A stretch of 64,000 bases of DNA from Streptomyces uncialis (lineage in GTDB: Bacteria; Actinomycetota; Actinomycetes; Streptomycetales; Streptomycetaceae). Shown one piece after another: positions 32,541 to 40,888 of this stretch. The notes under the pieces are model-generated. The model did no database searches. It was not told the DNA's origin and saw only the letters and a list, made by a program, of their open reading frames with translations. A program made the position numbers and the translations under genes. Each line of letters opens with the position of its first letter. The first letter of the stretch is position 1. The stretch is taken from contig NZ_LFBV01000002.1 of assembly GCF_001905345.1 (NCBI RefSeq), positions 868,001-932,000 on the forward strand, written 5' to 3'.

Positions 32541-33892
32541 GATGCCTCCTTCTCGGTGCGGGGGGCACCGGTGCGCGGGGCGAGTCCGAGGTGGTCGCGG
32601 AGGGTGGTGCCGGTGTAGTCGGCGCGGAAGACGCCCTTCTCCTGGAGCAGCGGGACGACGCTGTCGACGAAGTCGTCGAGGCCGGGGGTCAGGTGGGGGA
32701 CGAGGACGAAGCCGTCGGCGCCGTCGGTCCGCACGAAGGTGTCGATCGCGTCGGCGACGGTGCGCGGGGTTCCCACGAAGGTCTGCCGTCCGGTGACCTC
32801 GATGACCAGCTCGCGGATGCTCAGCTTCCGCTCGTCGGCGATCCCGCGCCAGCGGCGGGCGGTGGCCGCGCGGTCCTTGCGGAAGGTCGAATGGCCCTTG
32901 AGGACGAGGTTGTCGGGGGCCGGCTCGATGTCGGGCAGCGGACCGTCGGGGTCGTAGCCGGACAGGTCGTGGCCCCAGACGGCCTCGACGAAGGTGAGCG
33001 CGGTCCGCGGGCCCACCTGGGCCCGGGTGATCGCGGCGGCGTGTTCGGCGGCCTCCTCCTCGGTGTCCCCGAGGACGTAGGTCGCGGACGGGATGATCAG
33101 CAGATCGCCGGGGGCGCGCCCGTACGCGGCGAGGCGGCCTTTCACGTCCCGGTAGAAGGCGCGGGCCTGGTCGAGGTCGTCGTACTTGCTGAAGATGACG
33201 TCGGCCTCGGCGGCGGCGAACTCCCGGCCTTCCTCCGACTCCCCCGCCTGGATGACCACCGGGTGGCCCTGCGGGCCGCGGGGGGTGCTGAACCGTCCGG
33301 AGATGTCGAAGTGCTGTCCCTGGTGGGTGAACTCCCCCGCGCCCGGGCGGATGAACTCGCCCGCCGCCCGGTCAGCGAGGACGTCCCCGGCACCCCAGCT
33401 GTCCCACAGTTCCCGTGCGGTGGCGAGGAACTCGGCGGCGCGGGTGTAGCGGTCGGCCTCGGCGAGGAAGCCGCCGCGCCGGAAGTTCTCGCCGGTGAAC
33501 GCGTCGAAGCTGGTGACGACGTTCCAGGCGGCCCGGCCCTCGCTGAGATGGTCCAGGGTGGCCAGCCTGCGGGCCACCTCGTAGGGCTCGTTGAAGGTGG
33601 CGTTGACGGTCGCCGCGAGGCCGAGGCGGGTGGTGACCCCGGCCAGTGCGCTGAGCACGGTCAGTCCCTCGGGCCTGCCGACCACGTCCAGGTCGTGGAC
33701 ACGGCCCTTGTGCTCCCGCAGCCGGAGCCCTTCCGCGAGGAAGAAGAAGTCGAACTTCCCGCGTTCCGCGGTCCGCGCCAGCTTGATGAAGGATTCCACG
33801 TCGATCTGGCTCTCGGAGCGCGGGTCCGACCAGACCGTGGTGTTGTGTATCCCGGGGAGTTGCGCTGCGAGATGTATCTGTTTCACGGGCAC
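32537..33892 (-). CDS. NtaA/SnaA/DszA-type flavin-dependent monooxygenase
   Basis: 451-residue monooxygenase beginning MPVKQIHLAAQLPG at GTG 33892, with GGAGGAG 8 nt upstream; a longer in-frame reading to 34132 lacks a ribosome site. Family motifs: FDFFFLAEGL, RLGLAATVNATFNEPYEVARRLATLDHLSEGRAAWNVVTS (here about residues 95-135), TPRGPQGHPVVIQAG, and FVGTPRTVADAIDTFV near the end. These enzymes use reduced FMN to oxidise N, S or aromatic substrates (nitrilotriacetate, pristinamycin IIB, sulfones). With its overlapping partner it forms a two-gene operon. Membership in the carrier-protein pathway is possible but unproven. Confidence 0.9.
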   Translation of the reverse strand: MPVKQIHLAAQLPGIHNTTVWSDPRSESQIDVESFIKLARTAERGKFDFFFLAEGLRLREHKGRVHDLDVVGRPEGLTVLSALAGVTTRLGLAATVNATFNEPYEVARRLATLDHLSEGRAAWNVVTSFDAFTGENFRRGGFLAEADRYTRAAEFLATARELWDSWGAGDVLADRAAGEFIRPGAGEFTHQGQHFDISGRFSTPRGPQGHPVVIQAGESEEGREFAAAEADVIFSKYDDLDQARAFYRDVKGRLAAYGRAPGDLLIIPSATYVLGDTEEEAAEHAAAITRAQVGPRTALTFVEAVWGHDLSGYDPDGPLPDIEPAPDNLVLKGHSTFRKDRAATARRWRGIADERKLSIRELVIEVTGRQTFVGTPRTVADAIDTFVRTDGADGFVLVPHLTPGLDDFVDSVVPLLQEKGVFRADYTGTTLRDHLGLAPRTGAPRTEKEAS

Positions 33893-34388
33893 GACGATTT
33901 CTCCTCCAACGCCACCGTACGCAAAGTGTTCCGCACCATTGACCGGCCGGCGCGGACCCTCCCGGAATTCCGCCGCCGACCGGGTGTGCGGTAATGACGC
34001 GCACTTGTGAAGCCGGGGAAAGAACCGCCCATTCTTTCCCCGGCCGTGCGCATTTCCCCCCGGCCGGGATTCCGTTCGGTGTCCGCAGCCGTTTCCGTCA
34101 TTCAAGCTGCGATGATCCTGCATTGCTTCCAAGGGCTACGCAACCCACCGCAATAGACTGTTCACAATCCGCGACGGCAAGGGATTGACCGAAAGCCGGA
34201 CTTGTGCGCAGGGGGCCGCCGGAGTATCCACCGGGGCCGGCGGCGTCCGGTCAGGGCTTCGACGCCCGAACTGATGGCCGAAAACCGTGCTCGTCAGGCC
34301 GCGTCCGCCGCATTCGACACATTCCCGTCACACTCCCGACCGATGGCGCGATCCCGTCGTCCGCGACAGGTCCGCCCCGCCGGGTCGT
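33893..34388. other. 496-bp noncoding leader/intergenic region
   Basis: No gene supported. It is lower in G+C than its surroundings at about 34080-34190. On the minus strand TTGCCG (34180-34175) and CTATTG (34156-34151) are 18 bp apart and could be a promoter for the monooxygenase pair, leaving a leader of about 250 nt that contains the 34013-34043 hairpin. I looked for a cysteine-type leader peptide and found none. Confidence 0.45.
34013..34043 (-). terminator. 12-bp perfect hairpin between epoxide hydrolase and monooxygenase genes
   Basis: ccggggaaagaa (34013-34024) and ttctttccccgg (34032-34043) are perfect complements with a 7-nt loop. It could terminate the epoxide hydrolase transcript. 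If the promoter near 34151-34180 is real, it would instead be a leader attenuator for the monooxygenases. Confidence 0.65.
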
Positions 34389-35624
34389 TCAGGGCCTGCG
34401 GCCGTGGAAGGTGCGGCGCAGATCGCTCACCCAGGCGTCCGGGTTCTCCCAGGGGATGAAGTGGCCGCCATGGTCATGGGCGTTGACGTTGACGTGGTTG
34501 AACCAGCCGGCCTGCGGGCCGGACCCGAAGGCCCGGACGCGCTCGTCGGCGGTGCGGACACCGGGCGGGTTCTCGTAGGTGACGAAGGTGAGGCCGACCG
34601 GGGCCTGTACGACCGGGGTCCGGTCATGGGCGGGGGTCCAGGGGTAGCGGTTGGCGTTGGCGTAGTAACGCATCGATGTGGCGATGGAGTTGTTCACCCA
34701 GTAGATCGTGGCGTGGGTGAGCAGATCGTCCTTGCTGAAGACGGACTCCACGTCACCGCCGTTGTCACTCCAGGCGTCCCAGCGCTCCAGCAGCCAGGCG
34801 AGCAGTCCGGCGGGCGAGTCGCTGAGGCCGTGGGCCAGGGTGGCACCGTCGAGCATGTGCACGGCCAGGTGGGGCGCCCAGCGGTGGTCCAGTTCGACGA
34901 TACGGGCGCGGACATCGGCGCTCTGTTCGTCGGTGAGGGGCCGGTTCCTTGCGAAGTCCCAGGCGCGGGGGCCGTTGAAGAAGTCGAGCGGCAGCCCGGA
35001 GCCGATGTGGATGCCGTACAGCTCGTCGGGGTACTTGTGGCCCAGCTGGCTGGAGACGATCCCGCCGATGTCGCAGCCCCCGGCGGCGTACTTCCCGTAT
35101 CCCAGGGTCTCGGTCATCAGGGTGTGCCAGAGGTCGGAGACCTTCCAGAAGTTGATGTCCGGGAAGCCGGTGAGCGGGCCGGGGAAACCGAAGCCGGGCA
35201 GGGACGGCACGATGACGTCGAACGCGTCGGCGGGGTCACCGCCGAACGCGGCCGGGTCGGCGAGCGGGCCGATCACCTTCGACCAGTGCCAGAACGTCCA
35301 CGGCCAGCCGTGGGTGAGGATCAGCGGGATCGGACGGGGTCCGCGCCCGGGTTCGCGCATGAAGTGCACCGGGACACCGGCGACGCTCACCTGGTAGTGC
35401 TCATGGACGTTGATGGCGGCTTCGGCCTCGCGCCAGTCGTATCCGTCCCGCCAGTAGGCGACCAGCTCACGCACACGGCTCCCGGGGACGCCGTAGGACC
35501 CGTCCTCGTTCCCCTCGTCCAGTGGCGGACGGGTCAGCGCGAGCCGGGTGCGCAGATCGTCGAGGACCGCGTCGGACACATGGATCGGGGTGGGCTCCAG
35601 GGGGAAGGCGTGCGGGGTGGTCAT
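34389..35624 (-). CDS. epoxide hydrolase (EHN/alpha-beta hydrolase)
   Basis: 411-residue enzyme with the N-terminal epoxide hydrolase domain (about residues 10-115; RTRLALTRPP, VAYWRDGYDWREAEAAIN). The alpha/beta hydrolase core follows. The oxyanion motif is HGWPWTFWHW and the nucleophile is Asp in GGCDIGG (soluble epoxide hydrolases use Asp). The terminal His is in HDHGGHFIPWENPD. It opens epoxides to diols by a covalent alkyl-enzyme. ATG 35624 was chosen over an upstream in-frame extension to 35696. A second family member starts at 63359. It is not obviously linked to the neighbouring loci. Confidence 0.88.
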   Translation of the reverse strand: MTTPHAFPLEPTPIHVSDAVLDDLRTRLALTRPPLDEGNEDGSYGVPGSRVRELVAYWRDGYDWREAEAAINVHEHYQVSVAGVPVHFMREPGRGPRPIPLILTHGWPWTFWHWSKVIGPLADPAAFGGDPADAFDVIVPSLPGFGFPGPLTGFPDINFWKVSDLWHTLMTETLGYGKYAAGGCDIGGIVSSQLGHKYPDELYGIHIGSGLPLDFFNGPRAWDFARNRPLTDEQSADVRARIVELDHRWAPHLAVHMLDGATLAHGLSDSPAGLLAWLLERWDAWSDNGGDVESVFSKDDLLTHATIYWVNNSIATSMRYYANANRYPWTPAHDRTPVVQAPVGLTFVTYENPPGVRTADERVRAFGSGPQAGWFNHVNVNAHDHGGHFIPWENPDAWVSDLRRTFHGRRP

Positions 35625-35885
35625 GGCGTGGTTCCTCACCGGGTGAAGGAGGCGGATTCCTCGGCCTGTTGGGCTCCGACGGCCCGACGATTCCACATCC
35701 GCCCCGGGGGCACCGATTCCCTATCCGCGTGGGGGCGCTGCTCCCAGGTGTTCCCAGATGTCCGCTCGTGACGTCGTCACCGAGAGGCGCGGAGCAGGAC
35801 CGGTACGCCTCGTCCACCACCGTCATACGGATGCCACGTGGGCACGACCGCGTACGACGAGCGCGCCGCCGTCGAGGCGGCGGGT

Positions 35886-36218
35886 TCAGACGAAGGGCCG
35901 GGGTGGGCGGGAGCCTCCCGCGCCCATATGGCGCCGCAGCGCCAGGAAGCCGATACCGACCGTCAGCGGCCAGCACACGGCGAAGGCCCAGATCGCGGCC
36001 GGGCTGGCGGTGACGACGCCGAGGATCAGCAGCCCGAGCGAGGCGAGCCCGCACAGCGCGAGGATGCGCCCGCCCGCCGGCCGCTGCGGCAGTCTGAACC
36101 GCATGCCGAGCAGACCGAGCCTGCGGTGCAGCGCGCGGTCGCGGTCGAGCACGGACTCGATACCCCTGAGGGCTTGCTGTTCCCGGTCGGTGAGCCGGTC
36201 GGCGGCCATGGTGATCAC
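35886..36218 (-). CDS. DUF3040 small membrane protein
   Basis: 110-residue protein with the DUF3040 layout. A short acidic N-terminal helix (LTDREQQALRGIESVLDRD) is followed by a basic stretch and two hydrophobic segments (ILALCGLASLGLLILGVV and AIWAFAVCWPLTVGIGFLAL), then a basic tail. Function unknown; these proteins are common in actinomycetes. The start is uncertain between the MITMAADRL reading and the internal Met three codons later. Confidence 0.75.
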   Translation of the reverse strand: MITMAADRLTDREQQALRGIESVLDRDRALHRRLGLLGMRFRLPQRPAGGRILALCGLASLGLLILGVVTASPAAIWAFAVCWPLTVGIGFLALRRHMGAGGSRPPRPFV

Positions 36219-37164
36219 CCCGGTGCGCTTGTCCTGCGGCAGGGCCTTCCCTCTCCGGCGGGGCTTGCGCGGACGCGCTCCGCGCCCTGGGCGGGAGCGT
36301 CACCACGCACGGCACCCGGCACCGCCGACGGCACCGCGGGCGGCACGTGTCGCGCCGCAGGGGACACACCACCACGCCGAAGCGCTGGCACTCCCTTGTC
36401 CACGTGCCATTTTGCCCATGCAGACCGCTTTCAAACGCTTTGCTGGGAATGCCGGGAACGGCGGGGCGGGGGAGTTCCTGGCGGCCCGCCGGTCCCGTCC
36501 CCTTGAACGCCGCAGAGCCGGGAACGGTTTCCGTGCGTGCCCGGAGCGCCGCTCTGCGTGTCCGTCGGGCATGGGCGCGTTCCGCCCGGCGGACCGCCGC
36601 CATAGCGTCCCGGGACCCGGCGTCCCAGCCGCAGACCGGCCGAACTCCGCTCACCGGCCGGGGGTGGCCGAAGCCGCCCGTCCCGGGCCCGGCCCCGCGC
36701 AGGGCCCGTCGGCGGCGATGCGGGCCGGGCCCGACGGCCTGTCCAGCGGCGAGCCCGTCCGGGCGCACCCGCGCGGACGGTGACCCGGTGCGCGGCCGGC
36801 GCGGCCGGAACCGCCGTCCGCCGGGCCGAACATGACCGAGAACACCCGGGCGACCGCCGCTCCCCCGGGCGCTCTGGTTCTTTTCGGCGTCCGGTGCCCG
36901 TCGGAGCGTCCGGACGCCGGGCCGGGCGGTCGTCGGGGAGCGGTGGAGGGCAGGCGTCCCCTTTGCCCGGCGGTCCCGGCCGCGCCGCCGCGTCCGGCCG
37001 CGCCTCCCGGGGTCCGGGCGGTCCGCCTGACGGGCCCCCGGGACCCGTGTGGTCCGTGGGATGAGATCGACTTGAAGCCACCCATGGGACGTTCTTTACA
37101 TGGCCATGACCACTGCATCACCATTCCGTTGCCGGTACGGACACACCCAGAGCAAGGAGAGTTC
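36219..37164. other. 946-bp region without a supported gene, upstream of the subtilase pair
   Basis: All long frames here are Arg/Pro/Gly-rich and overlap each other, so I read it as noncoding. An AT-richer spot at about 36400-36450 (ttttgcccatgcagaccgc) and short palindromes at 37079-37108 (catggccatg) are the only features that could be promoter elements for the subtilase. Confidence 0.5.
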
Positions 37165-40100
37165 GTGGCCAGACGCACACCGGGGCGGCGCGGCAGGTTC
37201 GCCGCCCTGACGGCCGGGTTCATGGCACTCCCCCTTCTCCTCGGCGCCGCGCCGGCGGCGGTGCCGCCGGACCCCGGCGGGACGGAGGCGGCGCCCCCGG
37301 CGTTCCGGGACAAGACGGAACCGGGACTCCGGGCGCAGCTCGGCTCCCGTGAACGGGCGACCTTCTGGGTCACGCTGGCCGAGGAGGCCGACTCCTCGGC
37401 CGCCCGCCGCGCCCGGGACAAGACGGCCAAGGGCCGTACGCTGCTGGCGGCCAAGCAGAGCCACGCCCGTGCGACCCAGGCCCCGTTGAAGGCGCTGCTG
37501 GACGGTGCCGGGGTCCGCCACGAGTCGTTCTGGGTCACCAACACCCTCAAGGTCACCGCCGACGAGGCCCTCGCCCGGAAGATCGCCGCCCGCCCCGAGG
37601 TCGCGTCCCTGGCCGCCGACGATCCGGTGGTCCTGCCCGATCCGCTGCCGGGCGACGGCAAGCCGCGGGTGAACGCCGTCGAGTGGAACATCGACCGGAT
37701 CAACGCCCCCCGCGTCTGGTCCGAGTTCGGGGCGCGCGGGGAGAACGTCGTCGTCGCCACCATCGACAGCGGGGTCCAGCTCGGTCACCCCGCCCTGCAC
37801 GACCGGTACCGCGGGCTGAAGGCGGACGGCGGCTACGACCACGCGTACAACTGGTACGACCCGGGCTGGGTGTGCGGCCCGACCAAGCCGTGCGACAACA
37901 CCGGTCACGGCACCCATGTGATGGGCACGATGGTCGGGGACGGCGGGCCGGACCACACCATCGGGGTCGCGCCGGGCGCCACCTGGATCGCCGCCAAGGG
38001 CTGCGAGGACACCCGGTGCACCCGTGAGTCGCTGCTGCGGTCCGGCGAGTGGATGATCGCGCCGACCGACACCAACGGTCTGAACCCCCGGCCGGATCTC
38101 GCCCCGCACATCGTGAACAGCTCGTGGGGCAACAGCTCGTCCGACCCGTGGTTCAAGCCCGTCGTCCAGGCGTGGCGGGACGCGGGCATCTTCCCCGCGA
38201 TGTCCAGCGGCAACAGCGGCTCGCAGTGCCAGGCCACCGGGTCGCCCGGCGGCTACGCCACCACGTACTCCAGCGGCGCGTTCGACGCGAACAACGCCAT
38301 CGCCTCGTTCTCGGCGCGCGGCAGCGGCGAGGAAGGCGCCGTCAAGCCGAACCTCGCCGCCCCCGGTGTCGATGTGCGTTCCTCGTGGTCGGACGGCACG
38401 TACCGCCCGCTGTCCGGGACGTCGATGGCGACACCGCACACCGCCGCGACCGTGGCGCTGATGTGGTCGGCGGCGCCGAGTCTGCGCGGTGATGTCGCGG
38501 AGACCGAGCGGCTCCTGAACCGGACGGCGATCGACACGGAGGATCTGAGCTGCGGCGGCACCCCCGAGCGCAACAACGTCTGGGGCGAGGGCAGGCTGGA
38601 CGCCCACGCGGCCGTGTCCGCCGCGCCCCGGGGTCCGGTCGGCGCGGTCAGCGGCGGTGTCACCTCCGGTGGCGCTCCCGTCGCGGACGCGGTGCTGGAC
38701 TTCGTGGGTCCGGTGAAAGCCCGGGCGCACGGTGACGCCCAGGGCCGTTACCACGCCAAGCGGCTGGCGGCGGGCGAGTACGCGGTGACGGTGAGCGGAT
38801 TCGGGTTCACCCCGGTCACCGGCACGGCGACGGTCACCGCGAACGGCACCGTCACCCGGGACTTCTCCCTGGAGCGGGCCCCGGCGGCCCGCCTCACCGG
38901 ACGGGTCACCGGTGCTTCCGGGGCCGAGCGCCGGGCCGTCGTGGGTGTGGTGGACGCGCCAGCGTCGGCCACGACCGCCACCACGGGCGCCGACGGCACG
39001 TTCTCGCTGGATCTCCCGCAGGGCACGTACGACATCGCCGCGTCACCGGACCACCGGTGCGCCGCGGTCGCCACCGTACGGATCGAGGTCCGCGGGAACA
39101 CCGTCCACGACTTCAGGACGCCGCCGCGCACCGACGGGTTCGGTACCAGCTGCACGGTCGCCACCGACGTGCCGTTCCCGCGCGGGACGAAGCCGATCAC
39201 CTTCCCGCACACGGACCGGGCCGTCAGCACCATCGATCTGCCGTTCCCGGTGCCCTTCTACGGCCGGACCCATCGCGGCGCCGCCGTGTCCATCGACGGG
39301 GTGCTCGGCTTCTCGGATCTGCTCCACTCGGGCAACAACACCCTGCTGCCCCGGGCGGGCGCCCCCGACAACGCGCTCTTCCCGTACTGGGACGACCTCG
39401 TCCTGGGTGCGGGCTCGGGCGTCCACTGGGCTGCCTCGGGCACCGCGCCGCACCGCGAGGTCACCGTCGAGTGGCGGGATGTGGCGCTGGCGTCCTCGCG
39501 CGAGGTGCGGTTCTCCTTCGCCGCGGTGATCGGGGAGGACGGCACCGCGTCGTTCCACTACGAGAACGGGCCGGGCGCCGGCCTCGCTAACGGGGAGAGC
39601 GCGACGATCGGCGTCGAGAACCCCACGGGCACCGACGCGCTGATGTACTCGTTCAACAGCTCCGTGGTCCGGGGCGGGACGAGCGTCCACTTCCGGACCG
39701 GGGACACGGCCGTGCTCTCGGGGACGGTCACCGACGCCAACGACGGCAAGCCGGTCGCCGGGGCCACCGTGACGGCCGGGGGCCGGACCGACACCACCAG
39801 GGCCGACGGGGGCTATCTCTTCCAGCTGCCGCCGTCCGCCGCCCAGGATCTCGCGGTGGCCGCCCCGCACTACACCGCGGCGACCCGGCAGGTCCGCGGG
39901 GAGGCCGGCGGGGTCACCGTCACCGATGTGGCGCTCGGCACCGCACGGATCACCTCCGAAGCCGCTTCGGCGCACCTGGTCGTCCCGCCCGGGGAGCGGC
40001 GCGCCCGTGACCTCACGCTCACCAACACCGGCTCCGCCGGCGCGTACACCCTGACGGAGGCGACGGACGAGCCCTGGCTCACCGTCTCCCCCGCCGGCGG

Positions 40101-40740
40101 GGAACTCGCCGCCGGGGGACGTACGGCCGTCACCGTCACGGCCGACGCGTCGGGGGTCGCCCCGGGGACCGTCCTCACCGCGACGCTGAAGCTGGCCTCG
40201 GACAGCGGGCGCAAGCCGGTGACCGACATCCCGGTCACCGTGGTCGTGCCCGCCTACCGGACGGCCGTGGACGCGGGAGCCGCCCGCGCCCTCACCGACG
40301 CGCACGGCGACACCTGGACCCCCGACCGCGCGTACACCGCCGGAAGCCACGGCCACCTCGGCGCCAGTACCCGGCTGACCACCAACCGGGCGCTGACCGG
40401 GAGCCCGCTCCACGACCCCGCCCTCTACCGCACCGCGCGCCAGGACATGCGGGAGTACCGCTTCGACGGGCTGCCGACCGGTACCTACCGGGTGGAACTC
40501 GGCTTCGCGGAGCTCGCGGGCAAGCGGCCGTCGCAGCGGGTCTTCGATGTGACGGCCGAGGGCAAGCTGGTCGTCCCCAACCTCGATCTGGCACTGGAGG
40601 CGGGCGTACGGACCGCGCACGACCGGGCGTTCACCGTGCGGGTCACCGACGGACAGCTCGACCTGCGGTTCGACCGCACGGTGGGCAGGGCCCTGGTGAA
40701 CGCGATCCGGGTGACCCACCGCCCCGATCTGACCGGCTGA
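37165..40740 (+). CDS. secreted subtilisin-family (S8) serine protease, multidomain
   Basis: 1191-residue exported protease. GTG 37165 has aaggaga 5 nt upstream. A Sec signal peptide (ARRTPGRRGRFAALTAGFMALPLLLGAAPAA, residues about 2-32) precedes an I9-like propeptide. The S8 domain has the complete triad: Asp201 in ATIDSGV, His248 in GHGTHVMG and Ser420 in SGTSMATPH, plus oxyanion Asn350 in SSGNSGS. It resembles bacillopeptidase F-type enzymes. The C-terminal half holds carboxypeptidase-regulatory-like beta domains (about 500-700 and 850-920), a BACON-like segment (VVPPGERRARDLTLTNTG) and a malectin-like domain (about 1030-1190). Its neighbour is a degenerate tandem copy. Confidence 0.93.
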   Translation: MARRTPGRRGRFAALTAGFMALPLLLGAAPAAVPPDPGGTEAAPPAFRDKTEPGLRAQLGSRERATFWVTLAEEADSSAARRARDKTAKGRTLLAAKQSHARATQAPLKALLDGAGVRHESFWVTNTLKVTADEALARKIAARPEVASLAADDPVVLPDPLPGDGKPRVNAVEWNIDRINAPRVWSEFGARGENVVVATIDSGVQLGHPALHDRYRGLKADGGYDHAYNWYDPGWVCGPTKPCDNTGHGTHVMGTMVGDGGPDHTIGVAPGATWIAAKGCEDTRCTRESLLRSGEWMIAPTDTNGLNPRPDLAPHIVNSSWGNSSSDPWFKPVVQAWRDAGIFPAMSSGNSGSQCQATGSPGGYATTYSSGAFDANNAIASFSARGSGEEGAVKPNLAAPGVDVRSSWSDGTYRPLSGTSMATPHTAATVALMWSAAPSLRGDVAETERLLNRTAIDTEDLSCGGTPERNNVWGEGRLDAHAAVSAAPRGPVGAVSGGVTSGGAPVADAVLDFVGPVKARAHGDAQGRYHAKRLAAGEYAVTVSGFGFTPVTGTATVTANGTVTRDFSLERAPAARLTGRVTGASGAERRAVVGVVDAPASATTATTGADGTFSLDLPQGTYDIAASPDHRCAAVATVRIEVRGNTVHDFRTPPRTDGFGTSCTVATDVPFPRGTKPITFPHTDRAVSTIDLPFPVPFYGRTHRGAAVSIDGVLGFSDLLHSGNNTLLPRAGAPDNALFPYWDDLVLGAGSGVHWAASGTAPHREVTVEWRDVALASSREVRFSFAAVIGEDGTASFHYENGPGAGLANGESATIGVENPTGTDALMYSFNSSVVRGGTSVHFRTGDTAVLSGTVTDANDGKPVAGATVTAGGRTDTTRADGGYLFQLPPSAAQDLAVAAPHYTAATRQVRGEAGGVTVTDVALGTARITSEAASAHLVVPPGERRARDLTLTNTGSAGAYTLTEATDEPWLTVSPAGGELAAGGRTAVTVTADASGVAPGTVLTATLKLASDSGRKPVTDIPVTVVVPAYRTAVDAGAARALTDAHGDTWTPDRAYTAGSHGHLGASTRLTTNRALTGSPLHDPALYRTARQDMREYRFDGLPTGTYRVELGFAELAGKRPSQRVFDVTAEGKLVVPNLDLALEAGVRTAHDRAFTVRVTDGQLDLRFDRTVGRALVNAIRVTHRPDLTG

Positions 40741-40780
40741 CGCCCCACCGGCACCTCATCGCCCGCACGGCACCGCCCAC

Positions 40781-40807
40781 GGCACCGGGGCCCGACACCC
40801 CGGTGCC
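40781..40807 (+). terminator. 10-bp hairpin between the two subtilase genes
   Basis: ggcaccgggg (40781-40790) and ccccggtgcc (40798-40807) pair perfectly with a 7-nt loop, 41 nt after the first subtilase stop. Confidence 0.65.
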
Positions 40808-40888
40808 CCGGTGACGGCTGCCGGGCGGTATCCCGCCCCGCCGCACGGGGGCCCGCGGGGACGGACACACTCACAGCTAGGAGAGTTC

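Noticed and set aside
33883..34132. Longer N-terminus or a cysteine leader peptide upstream of the monooxygenase
   Set aside because: The extension lacks a ribosome site, whereas GTG 33892 has GGAGGAG at good spacing. No peptide with the HIDL/Cys pattern of sulfur leader peptides was found in any minus-strand frame.
36415..36445. LacI-type operator around caaacgctttg
   Set aside because: The half-sites match over only four bases, and it is far from any start codon.
36431..37081. Several open frames in the gap before the subtilase
   Set aside because: They overlap each other on both strands, are Arg/Pro/Gly-rich, lack ribosome sites and match no family.
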